From contig CAWANF010000002.1 of assembly GCA_963783355.1 (NCBI GenBank), forward strand, positions 1 to 64,000: a stretch of DNA of 64,000 bases, in the 5' to 3' direction. The number at the start of each line of letters is the position of its first letter. Within the stretch, counting starts at the first letter, position 1. This DNA is from CAWANF01 sp963783355 (GTDB taxonomy: Bacteria; Bacteroidota; Rhodothermia; Balneolales; DATFMH01). The notes beneath the pieces are model-generated. The model was not told where the DNA came from, did not search any database, and saw nothing but the letters and a program-made list of their open reading frames with translations. Made by a program: the position numbers and the translations under genes. Of the stretch, positions 45,723-54,250 are shown one piece after another.

Positions 45723-47480
45723 TCAGTTATTAATATTCATATTTAAAGTTCCGTAAATCACCGGATCCTGCGGCCTGTCAAACAAGCTGCGTGATGTGAA
45801 AGTTACATTACGCTGCAGATAACGATAAATATCAAGGATATTGCGTTCGCCCTTTTTCAATGCATTGCAAAAATAATAGGTAAAGATACTGTGGCGCATA
45901 TCCACATTATTTTCTTTCGATTGGTAAATACCAGCTGTTTGGCCCTGATCGCTTGAAAACAACACCGTCATATTAACTTTATTCGAAACAATATTCTGGG
46001 CATCCTGGAAGAGCAACTTTTGAATTAATCGTCCGTCTTTATCTTCCGAATCCGTTTTTTTATCGAAATCAGGAACATTAAAATTAGCATCGATAAGAAC
46101 AACCGTTTTCCGGGTATTAATCACCGAAGCTTTTTGTAATACTCCCTGTATAGACGGGACAAAATTGGAAAACCCCGTGCTATCCTTTACGGACGGGGTA
46201 GCATTTCCAACATAATAAACGTACAAATCGGTTGTATCCCGACGTAATATCCGGTTTATCTCATTTCCATCCATTCCCCAAAATGCTTTAGCTGAATCCA
46301 TTTCCGAATGATTTAACACAATAATATGATCGCTGCTGATGCCAAGTGTATGATTCATATATTGTTTCATCAATTCTATGTCTCTTTCAAATATTTCATT
46401 ATTGGCAATGCTATCCGCTACCGAGAAGGTATTATTCATTAAAACAGCAACAGCATTCGAATTCCGTACACTGTCTACCGGGATATTTTTTTCGACATCG
46501 ATATCACCGAATTTTGTATGGGGAATTACGACCACATTAGGAGTTATGACATTGCTGGAAGGCTTCCAAACGAGTTCGGCATCAGATGCCAAAATATAAG
46601 ACGGGGTGATGCCATATAAGACTTTATACCATTTGTCGTTTTCTTTTTTTACCAATTGTAATTGTGTGTTATAGCCGACATCGGTAATAATATTTGCATC
46701 ATTTTCCCTGGCAGAACCAAAAATGGAAGCTTTCGGCCGGATGACGAGTGCAAATCTGCGTGTAAAATGACTTACCGGCACCTTAAACTCAAAATCATGA
46801 TTATTATAACTAACATGGACATCTAAAGAACCAGGATGCTCATTTTTTACGGTTCCGATATCAATATTTCTGGCCAAATCCAGGTTTATTACACCATTAT
46901 TAAATTTTATCGGAATATTATTTAGTAAAACATTTTTATGGTATAGAATCTTGATATTAGCCGTTTTATCCTGAGTATTTTTCTGTAATACCGTATCAAT
47001 TCTCGTAACAGTCCCTGTTTTTTTGGAAAAGCGGGTTTCCCCGGTAGGCTTGGCTTTACCGACCGGTTTCATATTTAAAACAGTTGAAAGTGCTAATAAA
47101 GCCGCTGAACCATCCAGAATCGTACGGTTACGCTTCGATGTTTGTAATCCGGAGAAATGCGTGGTATAAATCAAAAATCCGGTACCAGCCAGGCCCAGGG
47201 CCAGGAAGCCATAACGAGGGCGATATCTTTGTATGTATCTTTTCACCACTAATCGTTCCGGGTATTTTACCCGGTTAATATCTACCAGTCTAAGATTTAA
47301 TACGGGGTGATCCGGGGTAATATTGGTATCCGCAAGAATAACTTCCTTACTTCCAAGTATGTCGCCATTGGATGTATCTACAGCTCTTTGAGGTTCAACA
47401 ATCCAACGTGAACTAGTGCATCCATACAAAAGGATGAAAATAAAAAGAAGAATTGTTATTTGTTTAAGCCTCAACAACAT
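45723..47480 (-). CDS. Lipoprotein with SH3-like and catalytically dead caspase-like domain
   Basis: 585 residues. Lipoprotein signal ends FILLYGC; two hydrophobic stretches lie near 90-130. Around residues 240-300 a segment with SARENDANIITDVGYNT and KWYKVLYG resembles a bacterial SH3 domain. The C-terminal third follows the bacterial caspase (C14) pattern: AVAVLMNNTF, a helix, DLYVYYVGN, VVLIDANF, FSSDQGQTA and HSIFTYYFCNALKKG. In active members the motifs read YSGHG and DACFSG; here the His position is Asn426 and the Cys position Asn466, so no protease activity is expected. Similarity is judged from motif order only. Lies between pta and ackA, same strand. Confidence 0.65.
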   Translation of the reverse strand: MLLRLKQITILLFIFILLYGCTSSRWIVEPQRAVDTSNGDILGSKEVILADTNITPDHPVLNLRLVDINRVKYPERLVVKRYIQRYRPRYGFLALGLAGTGFLIYTTHFSGLQTSKRNRTILDGSAALLALSTVLNMKPVGKAKPTGETRFSKKTGTVTRIDTVLQKNTQDKTANIKILYHKNVLLNNIPIKFNNGVINLDLARNIDIGTVKNEHPGSLDVHVSYNNHDFEFKVPVSHFTRRFALVIRPKASIFGSARENDANIITDVGYNTQLQLVKKENDKWYKVLYGITPSYILASDAELVWKPSSNVITPNVVVIPHTKFGDIDVEKNIPVDSVRNSNAVAVLMNNTFSVADSIANNEIFERDIELMKQYMNHTLGISSDHIIVLNHSEMDSAKAFWGMDGNEINRILRRDTTDLYVYYVGNATPSVKDSTGFSNFVPSIQGVLQKASVINTRKTVVLIDANFNVPDFDKKTDSEDKDGRLIQKLLFQDAQNIVSNKVNMTVLFSSDQGQTAGIYQSKENNVDMRHSIFTYYFCNALKKGERNILDIYRYLQRNVTFTSRSLFDRPQDPVIYGTLNMNINN

Positions 47481-47518
47481 AGAGGTAGATTATATTTTTT
47501 ATTGTATAACTTTAAAAC

Positions 47519-48742
47519 TTAGACCCATGGTGATTGCCTGGCAGCCGTTGCTATTTTAGCGGCATCAATAGCAATGACAAGTTCTTCATCGGTAGGAATG
47601 ACATAAACTTCCGTTTTAGAATCAGGATGACTGATTTTGCGCTCTCCTTTCAGTTCCGGATCATTATTTAATTTCGGGTCGACTTTAATTCCAAGATAAT
47701 CCATTTCTTGCAATATTTTTTCCCTGACTAACGAAGAATTTTCACCAATTCCTGCCGTAAAAATGATGGCATCGCATCCATTCATAGTTGCGATATAAGA
47801 TCCGATATACTGTTTGGCACGGTAACAGAAGGCGTCAATTGCCTGCTGACACCGCCGGTCGCCTTTCTCGGCTTCCATGATGAGATCACGCATATCTGCA
47901 GCATACCCGCTCATGCCCAACAATCCGCTGTGACGATTCAAAAGTGCATGTACATGGCTTAACGGCATTTCTTCTTTTTCGACTATATAAAACAAAATTG
48001 ACGGATCGATATCCCCGCTTCTTGTTCCCATAATTAAACCGGATAATGGAGTAAAACCCATACTTGTGTCGATCGATTTACCATCTTTGATGGCGCAGAT
48101 TGAAGAACCGTTACCGAGATGGCAGGTTATGACGTTGGTTCCCTGCGGATTTATATTCTTCAGCTTATAATATTGACGGCTCACATAGTAATGTGAGGTC
48201 CCGTGAAATCCATACTTCCGGATCTTGTATCTCCGGTAAAGCCGGTTTGGAATGGCATACAAAAAGGCCTCAGAAGGCAGGGAATGATGAAATGCCGTAT
48301 CAAAAACGGCGACATGAGGAACATTAGGAAGTGCCTTACGCGCGGCGAAAATACCTTTCAGGTTTGGTGGGTTATGTAATGGAGCCAAATCAATGGCCTG
48401 TTCGATGGCACTGATAACGTCATCATCAATAAGAACAGAATCTTTAAATGTTTCACCCCCATGAACAACCCGGTGTCCAACAGCTGCGATATCCTCAATT
48501 GAACTGATTACGCTGTTTTCTTCTGATACAAGAAAATCCATGATTTCCTTTAAAGCTTTTGTATGATCTTCCAATACCATTGTTTTCTTGATAGGCTTTG
48601 TTCCCGAAACCTCGTGTTTAACAATAGACGTTACAGCACCTATACGCTCAACCAAACCTGAACAGAGTACTTTCTCTGTATCTGTTTCAATGACCTGATA
48701 TTTTATTGATGAGCTTCCACCATTTATTACTAGTACAATCAT
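47519..48742 (-). CDS. ackA: Acetate kinase
   Basis: 407 residues. It interconverts acetyl phosphate and acetate with ADP/ATP, giving ATP from acetyl-CoA together with Pta. Family motifs VINGGSSSIKYQVI at the start, KYGFHGTSH, ITCHLGNGSSI and FTAGIGENSS are intact; length is typical. It is 38 bases upstream of the lipoprotein gene and five bases downstream of the beta-barrel gene. Confidence 0.96.
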   Translation of the reverse strand: MIVLVINGGSSSIKYQVIETDTEKVLCSGLVERIGAVTSIVKHEVSGTKPIKKTMVLEDHTKALKEIMDFLVSEENSVISSIEDIAAVGHRVVHGGETFKDSVLIDDDVISAIEQAIDLAPLHNPPNLKGIFAARKALPNVPHVAVFDTAFHHSLPSEAFLYAIPNRLYRRYKIRKYGFHGTSHYYVSRQYYKLKNINPQGTNVITCHLGNGSSICAIKDGKSIDTSMGFTPLSGLIMGTRSGDIDPSILFYIVEKEEMPLSHVHALLNRHSGLLGMSGYAADMRDLIMEAEKGDRRCQQAIDAFCYRAKQYIGSYIATMNGCDAIIFTAGIGENSSLVREKILQEMDYLGIKVDPKLNNDPELKGERKISHPDSKTEVYVIPTDEELVIAIDAAKIATAARQSPWV

Positions 48743-48747
48743 GATAT

Positions 48748-50004
48748 TTATATTGATATTATGGCACTTAAGGCCAATACATTTCTATATTTCCAGTTCG
48801 AATTTCCAGCAGGATTGGACAGCCAAAACGGCACATCGTATCGAATCGTTACTTTTTTCATGCTCCCGGCATTATCCGGGAAGCTGAATGATACAGTAAA
48901 TCCGGCCCCCGAGTCCGATAAAGGTTTTTGTAAAACAGGATTTCCCGAAAAATGAAAAATCCCACCCGAGTCGAAGAATACATAAGAATGGAATTTTAAC
49001 AGATCGCCAATAAATTCAATTTTGGATAAAGCATGAGTAATTGGATTTGGATAAATCATTTCCATGTTTATTGAACCCATATTCGGGTAGATGGGACGCC
49101 TGTGATTAAAAAGATCTTTAAAATTTGAATTTGCATATCCCCTGAGATTTGGCCCGCCGCCATATTGAATCCAGCCTTCTTTTAACCATACAGGAGGAAT
49201 GGTTCCACGTGCTCTTGTAAAACCATTACCAAGCCAGTTCTCTGGTGAATCCAAACCGGTCATAAATTGCATCTGGAGAGGAGTTGTATTTGTGCTCAAT
49301 CCCAAAAAAGCTCTTCCACGAAACTGGAATCCGTATCCAAGAATAATTTCCTGCTGGTATTCTCCTTTTATCTGTTCAAAGTACGTATTCACATTTGGAA
49401 CACCCGCCGTCAATTCAAATTTGAACAAGTATTTACCCAAATGATTGACATTATTCAATTGATAATCAAAAGTGAGCATGGTTAACCAGTTCTGATTCCA
49501 TAGCCACGGAAATAATTGGTAGCTTTTATCAAATAACTTTTCGGTATGAAAATAAACTTTGAGTTTTTGATATTTACTATCGTCAAAGCCATTCTGCCAG
49601 CGTTTGTTTACAGCTATACCCTGGTGGGTAAAACCGGTCCTCACACTGCTAAATAACTGCACACTGGCTTCTTCACCGAAGTCTGACCAGGAATTAATGG
49701 GTTCCAAAAAGGATAAATAATAAGACACCGGGATTTTTGGCCGTTTTGTACCCACCCAAAAGCCTACATTTAAACGATGTGGCCCATCATTAAAGGTCCC
49801 GGGTACTTGTCCTTTTAAGCGAATACCAATTCTGGCGCCGTCCACACTATTGAACCATAAATCCGGAGCCGGCAATAATTCATAACTGCTCGTTTTTTGT
49901 CCTTTAGTTTGAGCATAACCAGGCACAGTAATAAAACACCATGCAAAAATTAGCAATGGAAGGAATTCATAAGGATGCTTTCTCAAAGTAGCTAACCATC
50001 TCAT
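48748..50004 (-). CDS. Predicted outer-membrane beta-barrel protein
   Basis: 418 residues with a signal peptide (ending VPGYAQ, about residue 31) and many alternating amphipathic strands, as in an outer-membrane barrel. GGGPNLRGY (about residue 290) resembles the conserved GG.LRGY loop of Omp85/BamA-like barrels, but no POTRA domains precede it. The last residue is Ile, not the Phe usual for Bam recognition. Function unknown. It overlaps the Nudix gene by four bases and precedes ackA by five, so these three are probably co-transcribed. Confidence 0.65.
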   Translation of the reverse strand: MRWLATLRKHPYEFLPLLIFAWCFITVPGYAQTKGQKTSSYELLPAPDLWFNSVDGARIGIRLKGQVPGTFNDGPHRLNVGFWVGTKRPKIPVSYYLSFLEPINSWSDFGEEASVQLFSSVRTGFTHQGIAVNKRWQNGFDDSKYQKLKVYFHTEKLFDKSYQLFPWLWNQNWLTMLTFDYQLNNVNHLGKYLFKFELTAGVPNVNTYFEQIKGEYQQEIILGYGFQFRGRAFLGLSTNTTPLQMQFMTGLDSPENWLGNGFTRARGTIPPVWLKEGWIQYGGGPNLRGYANSNFKDLFNHRRPIYPNMGSINMEMIYPNPITHALSKIEFIGDLLKFHSYVFFDSGGIFHFSGNPVLQKPLSDSGAGFTVSFSFPDNAGSMKKVTIRYDVPFWLSNPAGNSNWKYRNVLALSAIISI

Positions 50005-50453
50005 TTAATTATCCAGTTAGGTAAAATAGTATCATACCGGACGATTTCGTAAATATATCGAATCATCTTTTTTTGTTCGGGCCAAAATATCTTTTTTTGA
50101 ATATCATCAATACTTATCCAATCATAATTATCGTGTTCCCCGTTCAATATTATTTCACAATTTTCAGAAAGCTGTGCTGCAAACACCGGAATCAATAATA
50201 TTCTATCATTTTCATGTTCATAAAAATGATTTACCGAAGGCACCGTCCAGAATTTTACTGGCTTGCATCCCGTTTCTTCAATTAGTTCTCTCAATCCGGC
50301 TTCCCAGGCTGTTTCATCCTTTGAAACTTTACCGGCAACCATTCTCCATTGATTAGCGTAAATACGATTTTTTGCCCTGTGCATAATTAAAAAAGAAATC
50401 ATCCTATTTTTAATACGATAAGGATAAACATCAATAACGTTATGTTCGGACAT
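50001..50453 (-). CDS. Nudix hydrolase
   Basis: 150 residues with a complete Nudix box (41-63: GKVSKDE...RELIEETG), which binds Mg2+ and cleaves nucleoside diphosphate-linked compounds. The IYANQWRMVAGKV lead-in resembles small dNTP or dihydroneopterin-triphosphate pyrophosphatases. Substrate not assignable. First gene of the run containing the barrel protein and ackA. Confidence 0.88.
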   Translation of the reverse strand: MSEHNVIDVYPYRIKNRMISFLIMHRAKNRIYANQWRMVAGKVSKDETAWEAGLRELIEETGCKPVKFWTVPSVNHFYEHENDRILLIPVFAAQLSENCEIILNGEHDNYDWISIDDIQKKIFWPEQKKMIRYIYEIVRYDTILPNWIIK

Positions 50454-50804
50454 ATTTTAATTGAGATTCAATGCAAAATTATAACGGCATAAAATAAAGA
50501 GAGATGCAACCAAAGTCATACCATTTATTTAATAAAATATATCTTTTCGAATCGAATATCCTGCTTGCTTAAAATAGATATTAGAGTAAATTCAAAGGTT
50601 TAATGTAATGGGTTGTGGTAAAATAGTTTTTCTTGCAATTACATTTAAGGTAACCCTATATTTATCAGTCCAGCATGATTTGAAATTAATAACTCACATG
50701 TTCGTTTAGCAGAGAGTCATGTTTAACACATAATATAATTTATTAAACCTGATTATTAGGTTTTCATAAACGGACCGTAAATCGAAACAAAAAAAGAAAT
50801 TGCA
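50454..50804. other. 351-base divergent promoter region
   Basis: AT-rich gap between the Nudix gene and greA, which point away from each other. It has a small hairpin, AAACCT (50745-50750) with AGGTTT (50758-50763), 40 bases before greA that could be an attenuator or an operator, and a CATGTT direct repeat. No gene or RNA recognised. Confidence 0.35.
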
Positions 50805-51278
50805 GTGAAAGTAAATTATCTAAGTAAAGAAGGTTACGAGAAGTTAAAAAGTGAATTACATGATTTAAAAATCCGGGGACGGAAACAAATTGCCAAAGAT
50901 ATTGCCGAAGCAAGGGCTCAGGGTGATTTAAGCGAAAATGCGGAATATGATGCTGCAAAAGAAGCCCAGGGACACCTGGAAAAACGAATAGCCGAGTTGG
51001 AAAATACGTTGGCTACATCCCGTATTATTGATGACAAAAATATTGATACTTCGAAAGTATACATTCTTTCTTTAGTCACTATTTTTAATCTGAATACGAA
51101 TAAAGAAATGCAATACACGCTTGTTGCTCCTCAGGAAGCGGATTTTAAATTAAAGAAGATCTCTATTGACTCCCCCATCGGTAAAGCTTTGATGGGACAT
51201 GAGGTTGGTGATGTAGTTGAAGTAGAAGTCCCGGCCGGAAAACTTAAATTAGAAATAAAAAATATTGAACGAGCATAA
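50805..51278 (+). CDS. greA: Transcription elongation factor GreA
   Basis: 157 residues from a GTG start, which gives the standard N-terminus KVNYLSKEGYEKLKSEL. The N-terminal coiled coil (1-75) has DLSENAEYDAAKE with the acidic tip that reaches the RNA polymerase active site; the C-terminal FKBP-like domain ends VEVEVPAGKLKLEI. It rescues backtracked polymerase by stimulating transcript cleavage. Three bases before the ugd gene. Confidence 0.95.
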   Translation: MKVNYLSKEGYEKLKSELHDLKIRGRKQIAKDIAEARAQGDLSENAEYDAAKEAQGHLEKRIAELENTLATSRIIDDKNIDTSKVYILSLVTIFNLNTNKEMQYTLVAPQEADFKLKKISIDSPIGKALMGHEVGDVVEVEVPAGKLKLEIKNIERA

Positions 51279-51281
51279 ATA

Positions 51282-52634
51282 ATGAATATTTCAGTTATAG
51301 GAACCGGCTATGTCGGCCTCGTAACCGGAACCTGCTTTGCAGATTCCGGAAATAAAGTGGTTTGTGTAGATAATAATCTTGAAAAACTCGAACAACTATT
51401 ATCAGGGAACATCCCTATTTATGAACCGGGATTGAAAACATTGTTTGAACGTTCCGTCAGAGAGAAAAGGCTTTCTTTTACATCCGATTTAAAAATGGCC
51501 GTTGATCATTCGGATGTGATTTTCCTTTGCCTTCCAACTCCTCCGGGAGCAGATGGCCAGGCTGATTTGCAGTTTGTTTTGCAGGTAGCCGGCGATATTG
51601 GAAAAATTATAACTGAATACAAAATTATTGTTAATAAGAGCACGGTTCCGGTTGGAACGGCAGATAAAGTAAAAGCTAATATTTCCAAATATACAGATAT
51701 CCCCTTCGACGTGGTTTCAAATCCGGAGTTTTTACGCGAAGGTGCCGCTGTTGATGATTTTCTTCGACCGGAACGTGTCGTAATCGGAACATCAAGTGAA
51801 AAAGCTGCAGAAACAATGCAACATTTATACGAACCATTCGTTCGCAGCGGAAATCCGATTATCATAATGGATGAAAGAAGTTCTGAACTCACGAAATATG
51901 CAGCAAATGCTTTTCTGGCAACGAAAATTACATTTATGAATGAGATTGCCAATGTTTGTGAGCGGGTTGGCGCCAATGTTGACAATGTTCGAAGAGGGCT
52001 CGGAACTGATTCTCGAATTGGGAAAAGATTTTTATTTGCCGGTATAGGTTATGGTGGAAGCTGCTTCCCGAAAGACGTCCAGGCTTTGAGTTATACTTCT
52101 GATGAATACGAATATAACTTTAGTATTCTAAAATCTGTGATGCGGGTGAATAATGATCAGAAATTATCTATCGTTCATAAAATGAAAGATTTCTACAATG
52201 GAGATCTTGCCGGAAAAAAAGTGGGCATTTGGGGGCTCGCATTCAAGCCGGAAACCGACGATGTCAGAGAAGCTCCTTCCTTATACATAGTCAAATCCTT
52301 AATCGACGCCAATGTCGAAGTTGTTGCCTATGATCCTGAAGCTACAAATAATTTTAAGTTCGCTCTCGGCAAGGATTATGATTCAAAAGTGACTTACGTT
52401 GAAAATATGACAGGGGCCATTGAAGGTGTCGATGCTTTGATCATATGTACAGAGTGGAATGAATTCAGACGTCCGGATTTCTCTATATTTAAAGAGAATA
52501 TGAAAATCCCGGTTATTTTTGACGGACGTAATCTTTACGATTTGAAAAAAGCTGAAGAAGAAAAAATTACCTATATCAGCGTTGGAAGGCCCGGGGTAAA
52601 TGTCACAATAAAGGACAAATCAATTAATGCGTAA
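51282..52634 (+). CDS. ugd: UDP-glucose 6-dehydrogenase
   Basis: 450-residue enzyme oxidising UDP-glucose to UDP-glucuronate with two NAD+. The N-terminal Rossmann motif VIGTGYVGLVTG (5-16), the catalytic Cys261 in GYGGSCFPKD and the C-terminal UDP-binding domain (WGLAFKPETDDVREAPS) are complete. It overlaps the next gene, a UDP-glucuronate decarboxylase, by eight bases, so the two run one pathway to UDP-xylose for surface polysaccharide. Confidence 0.95.
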   Translation: MNISVIGTGYVGLVTGTCFADSGNKVVCVDNNLEKLEQLLSGNIPIYEPGLKTLFERSVREKRLSFTSDLKMAVDHSDVIFLCLPTPPGADGQADLQFVLQVAGDIGKIITEYKIIVNKSTVPVGTADKVKANISKYTDIPFDVVSNPEFLREGAAVDDFLRPERVVIGTSSEKAAETMQHLYEPFVRSGNPIIIMDERSSELTKYAANAFLATKITFMNEIANVCERVGANVDNVRRGLGTDSRIGKRFLFAGIGYGGSCFPKDVQALSYTSDEYEYNFSILKSVMRVNNDQKLSIVHKMKDFYNGDLAGKKVGIWGLAFKPETDDVREAPSLYIVKSLIDANVEVVAYDPEATNNFKFALGKDYDSKVTYVENMTGAIEGVDALIICTEWNEFRRPDFSIFKENMKIPVIFDGRNLYDLKKAEEEKITYISVGRPGVNVTIKDKSINA

Positions 52635-53574
52635 AAAAAGAGCTTTAATCACCGGAGGAGCCGGATTTCTTGGCTCCCACCTCTGTGATCGTTATATCAG
52701 TGAAGGTTATGAGGTCATTTGTATGGATAATCTCATGACCGGACGCGTTGAAAACGTCGAACACCTCATCGGGAATGATAATTTTCATTTCATAAAACAT
52801 GATGTTACAAATTACATTCATGTTCATGGAGATTTAGATTTGGTGTTGCATTTTGCTTCTCCGGCTTCCCCGATAGATTACCTTGAATTACCTATTCAGA
52901 CATTGAAAGTTGGCTCATTGGGAACTCATAAAGCCCTGGGCCTAGCTAAGGTAAAGGGAGCCCGTTTCATGCAGGCCTCGACCAGTGAAGTTTACGGTGA
53001 TCCTCTTATACATCCTCAAAACGAAGAATACTGGGGAAATGTTAACCCCATTGGATTTAGAGGCGTATATGACGAAGCAAAACGATTTGCTGAGGCAATA
53101 GTGATGGCTTACAACCGATATCATCATGTTGATACTCGAATTGTAAGAATTTTCAACACTTATGGTCCAAGAATGCGTATCGACGATGGGAGAGCTCTAC
53201 CAACGTTTATGGCTCAAGCACTTAGAGGTGAAGACATAACAATATTTGGAGATGGTTCCCAAACGAGATCGTTCTGCTTTGTAGATGATCTTGTTGAAGG
53301 TATCTTCCGTTTATCACAGTCAGATTATATTTACCCGGTAAATATTGGCAACCCTGATGAGATAACAATCCTGGAATTTGCACAAGAAATAGTCGAACTG
53401 ACCGGTAGCAAAAGCAATATAACTTTTGTTGAGTTGCCTGAAGATGATCCAAAGATTCGTCAACCCGACATTACAAGAGCACAAACAATTTTAAACTGGT
53501 CGGCACAGGTTTCGAGAAGAGAAGGCTTAAAAAAGACGCTTGAATACTTTAAAGACAAAGTTTTAGCGGAATAA
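52627..53574 (+). CDS. UDP-glucuronate decarboxylase (UDP-xylose synthase type)
   Basis: 315-residue extended SDR. GGAGFLGS (10-17) binds NAD, ASTSEVYGDP (118-126) supplies the catalytic Ser/Thr and Glu, and Tyr148-xxx-Lys152 is the catalytic pair; GRVENVEHL and SPIDYLELPI are typical of UXS proteins. It converts UDP-glucuronate to UDP-xylose. The overlap with ugd supports this over the many related epimerases. Confidence 0.9.
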   Translation: MRKKRALITGGAGFLGSHLCDRYISEGYEVICMDNLMTGRVENVEHLIGNDNFHFIKHDVTNYIHVHGDLDLVLHFASPASPIDYLELPIQTLKVGSLGTHKALGLAKVKGARFMQASTSEVYGDPLIHPQNEEYWGNVNPIGFRGVYDEAKRFAEAIVMAYNRYHHVDTRIVRIFNTYGPRMRIDDGRALPTFMAQALRGEDITIFGDGSQTRSFCFVDDLVEGIFRLSQSDYIYPVNIGNPDEITILEFAQEIVELTGSKSNITFVELPEDDPKIRQPDITRAQTILNWSAQVSRREGLKKTLEYFKDKVLAE

Positions 53575-53595
53575 TTCCGTTTTAAATCATTTTTT

Positions 53596-54138
53596 ATGAG
53601 TCAAATCAGGAAACTGACAACTAAAGAAATATTCAATAACAATCAGAGAAGATCAGTTCCTGCTCATTTCGACAAAGTAAAAATTCTTCTTCATAATATT
53701 AGAAGCATGCACAACGTGGGCTCGGTGTTTCGTTCATGCGATGCTTTCGGTATCAGTGAATTGATATTAACGGGATATACCCCTCATCCTCCACGGGCAG
53801 AGATTGCAAAAACTGCTTTGGGAGCTGACCAAACAGTTCCCTGGAAATTTGCCGCTAATTTTGATGAAATATATCATGATTTAATGTCTGTTGGTTATGA
53901 ATTCATCGGTCTGGAACAAACGAATAACAGCTCATCTTTAATTGAATTCAAAATAAATCCTGATAAACCTGTCTGTATTATTTTAGGTAATGAAGCGACC
54001 GGAATTGATGATGAGCTAATCCCCTATATCGATCGGTTCCTGGAAATACCGCAATTTGGAGAAAAGCATTCTTTGAATGTATCCGTAACTGCAGGCATTG
54101 CAATGTATGCTATACTCGAAAAATTTATGCATCTATAA
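53596..54138 (+). CDS. SpoU-family RNA 2'-O-methyltransferase
   Basis: 180-residue SPOUT methylase with a knotted SAM-binding fold. Three motifs are clear: NIRSMHNVGSVFRSCDAFG, VCIILGNEATGID and IPQFGEKHSLNVSVTAGI. The conserved Arg, Glu and Ser/Asn expected for ribose methylation are present. It modifies tRNA or rRNA; the target is not deducible. No separate substrate-binding domain, so TrmL/TrmH-like in size. Confidence 0.9.
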   Translation: MSQIRKLTTKEIFNNNQRRSVPAHFDKVKILLHNIRSMHNVGSVFRSCDAFGISELILTGYTPHPPRAEIAKTALGADQTVPWKFAANFDEIYHDLMSVGYEFIGLEQTNNSSSLIEFKINPDKPVCIILGNEATGIDDELIPYIDRFLEIPQFGEKHSLNVSVTAGIAMYAILEKFMHL

Positions 54139-54250
54139 AAAGCTTGTCCGAGTTCAAAACCTTAACTTATTCTTTTATTTTGGGTAATTTCGATCGTATT
54201 TTTGGTCGCTGAAAACAATTTTCACAATTTAATTAAATAAAGTAGTTCAA

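Noticed and set aside
54139..54250. Possible tRNA in the gap before metG
   Set aside because: A GTTCAAA string recalls a T-loop, but no acceptor stem, anticodon arm or correct length could be built.
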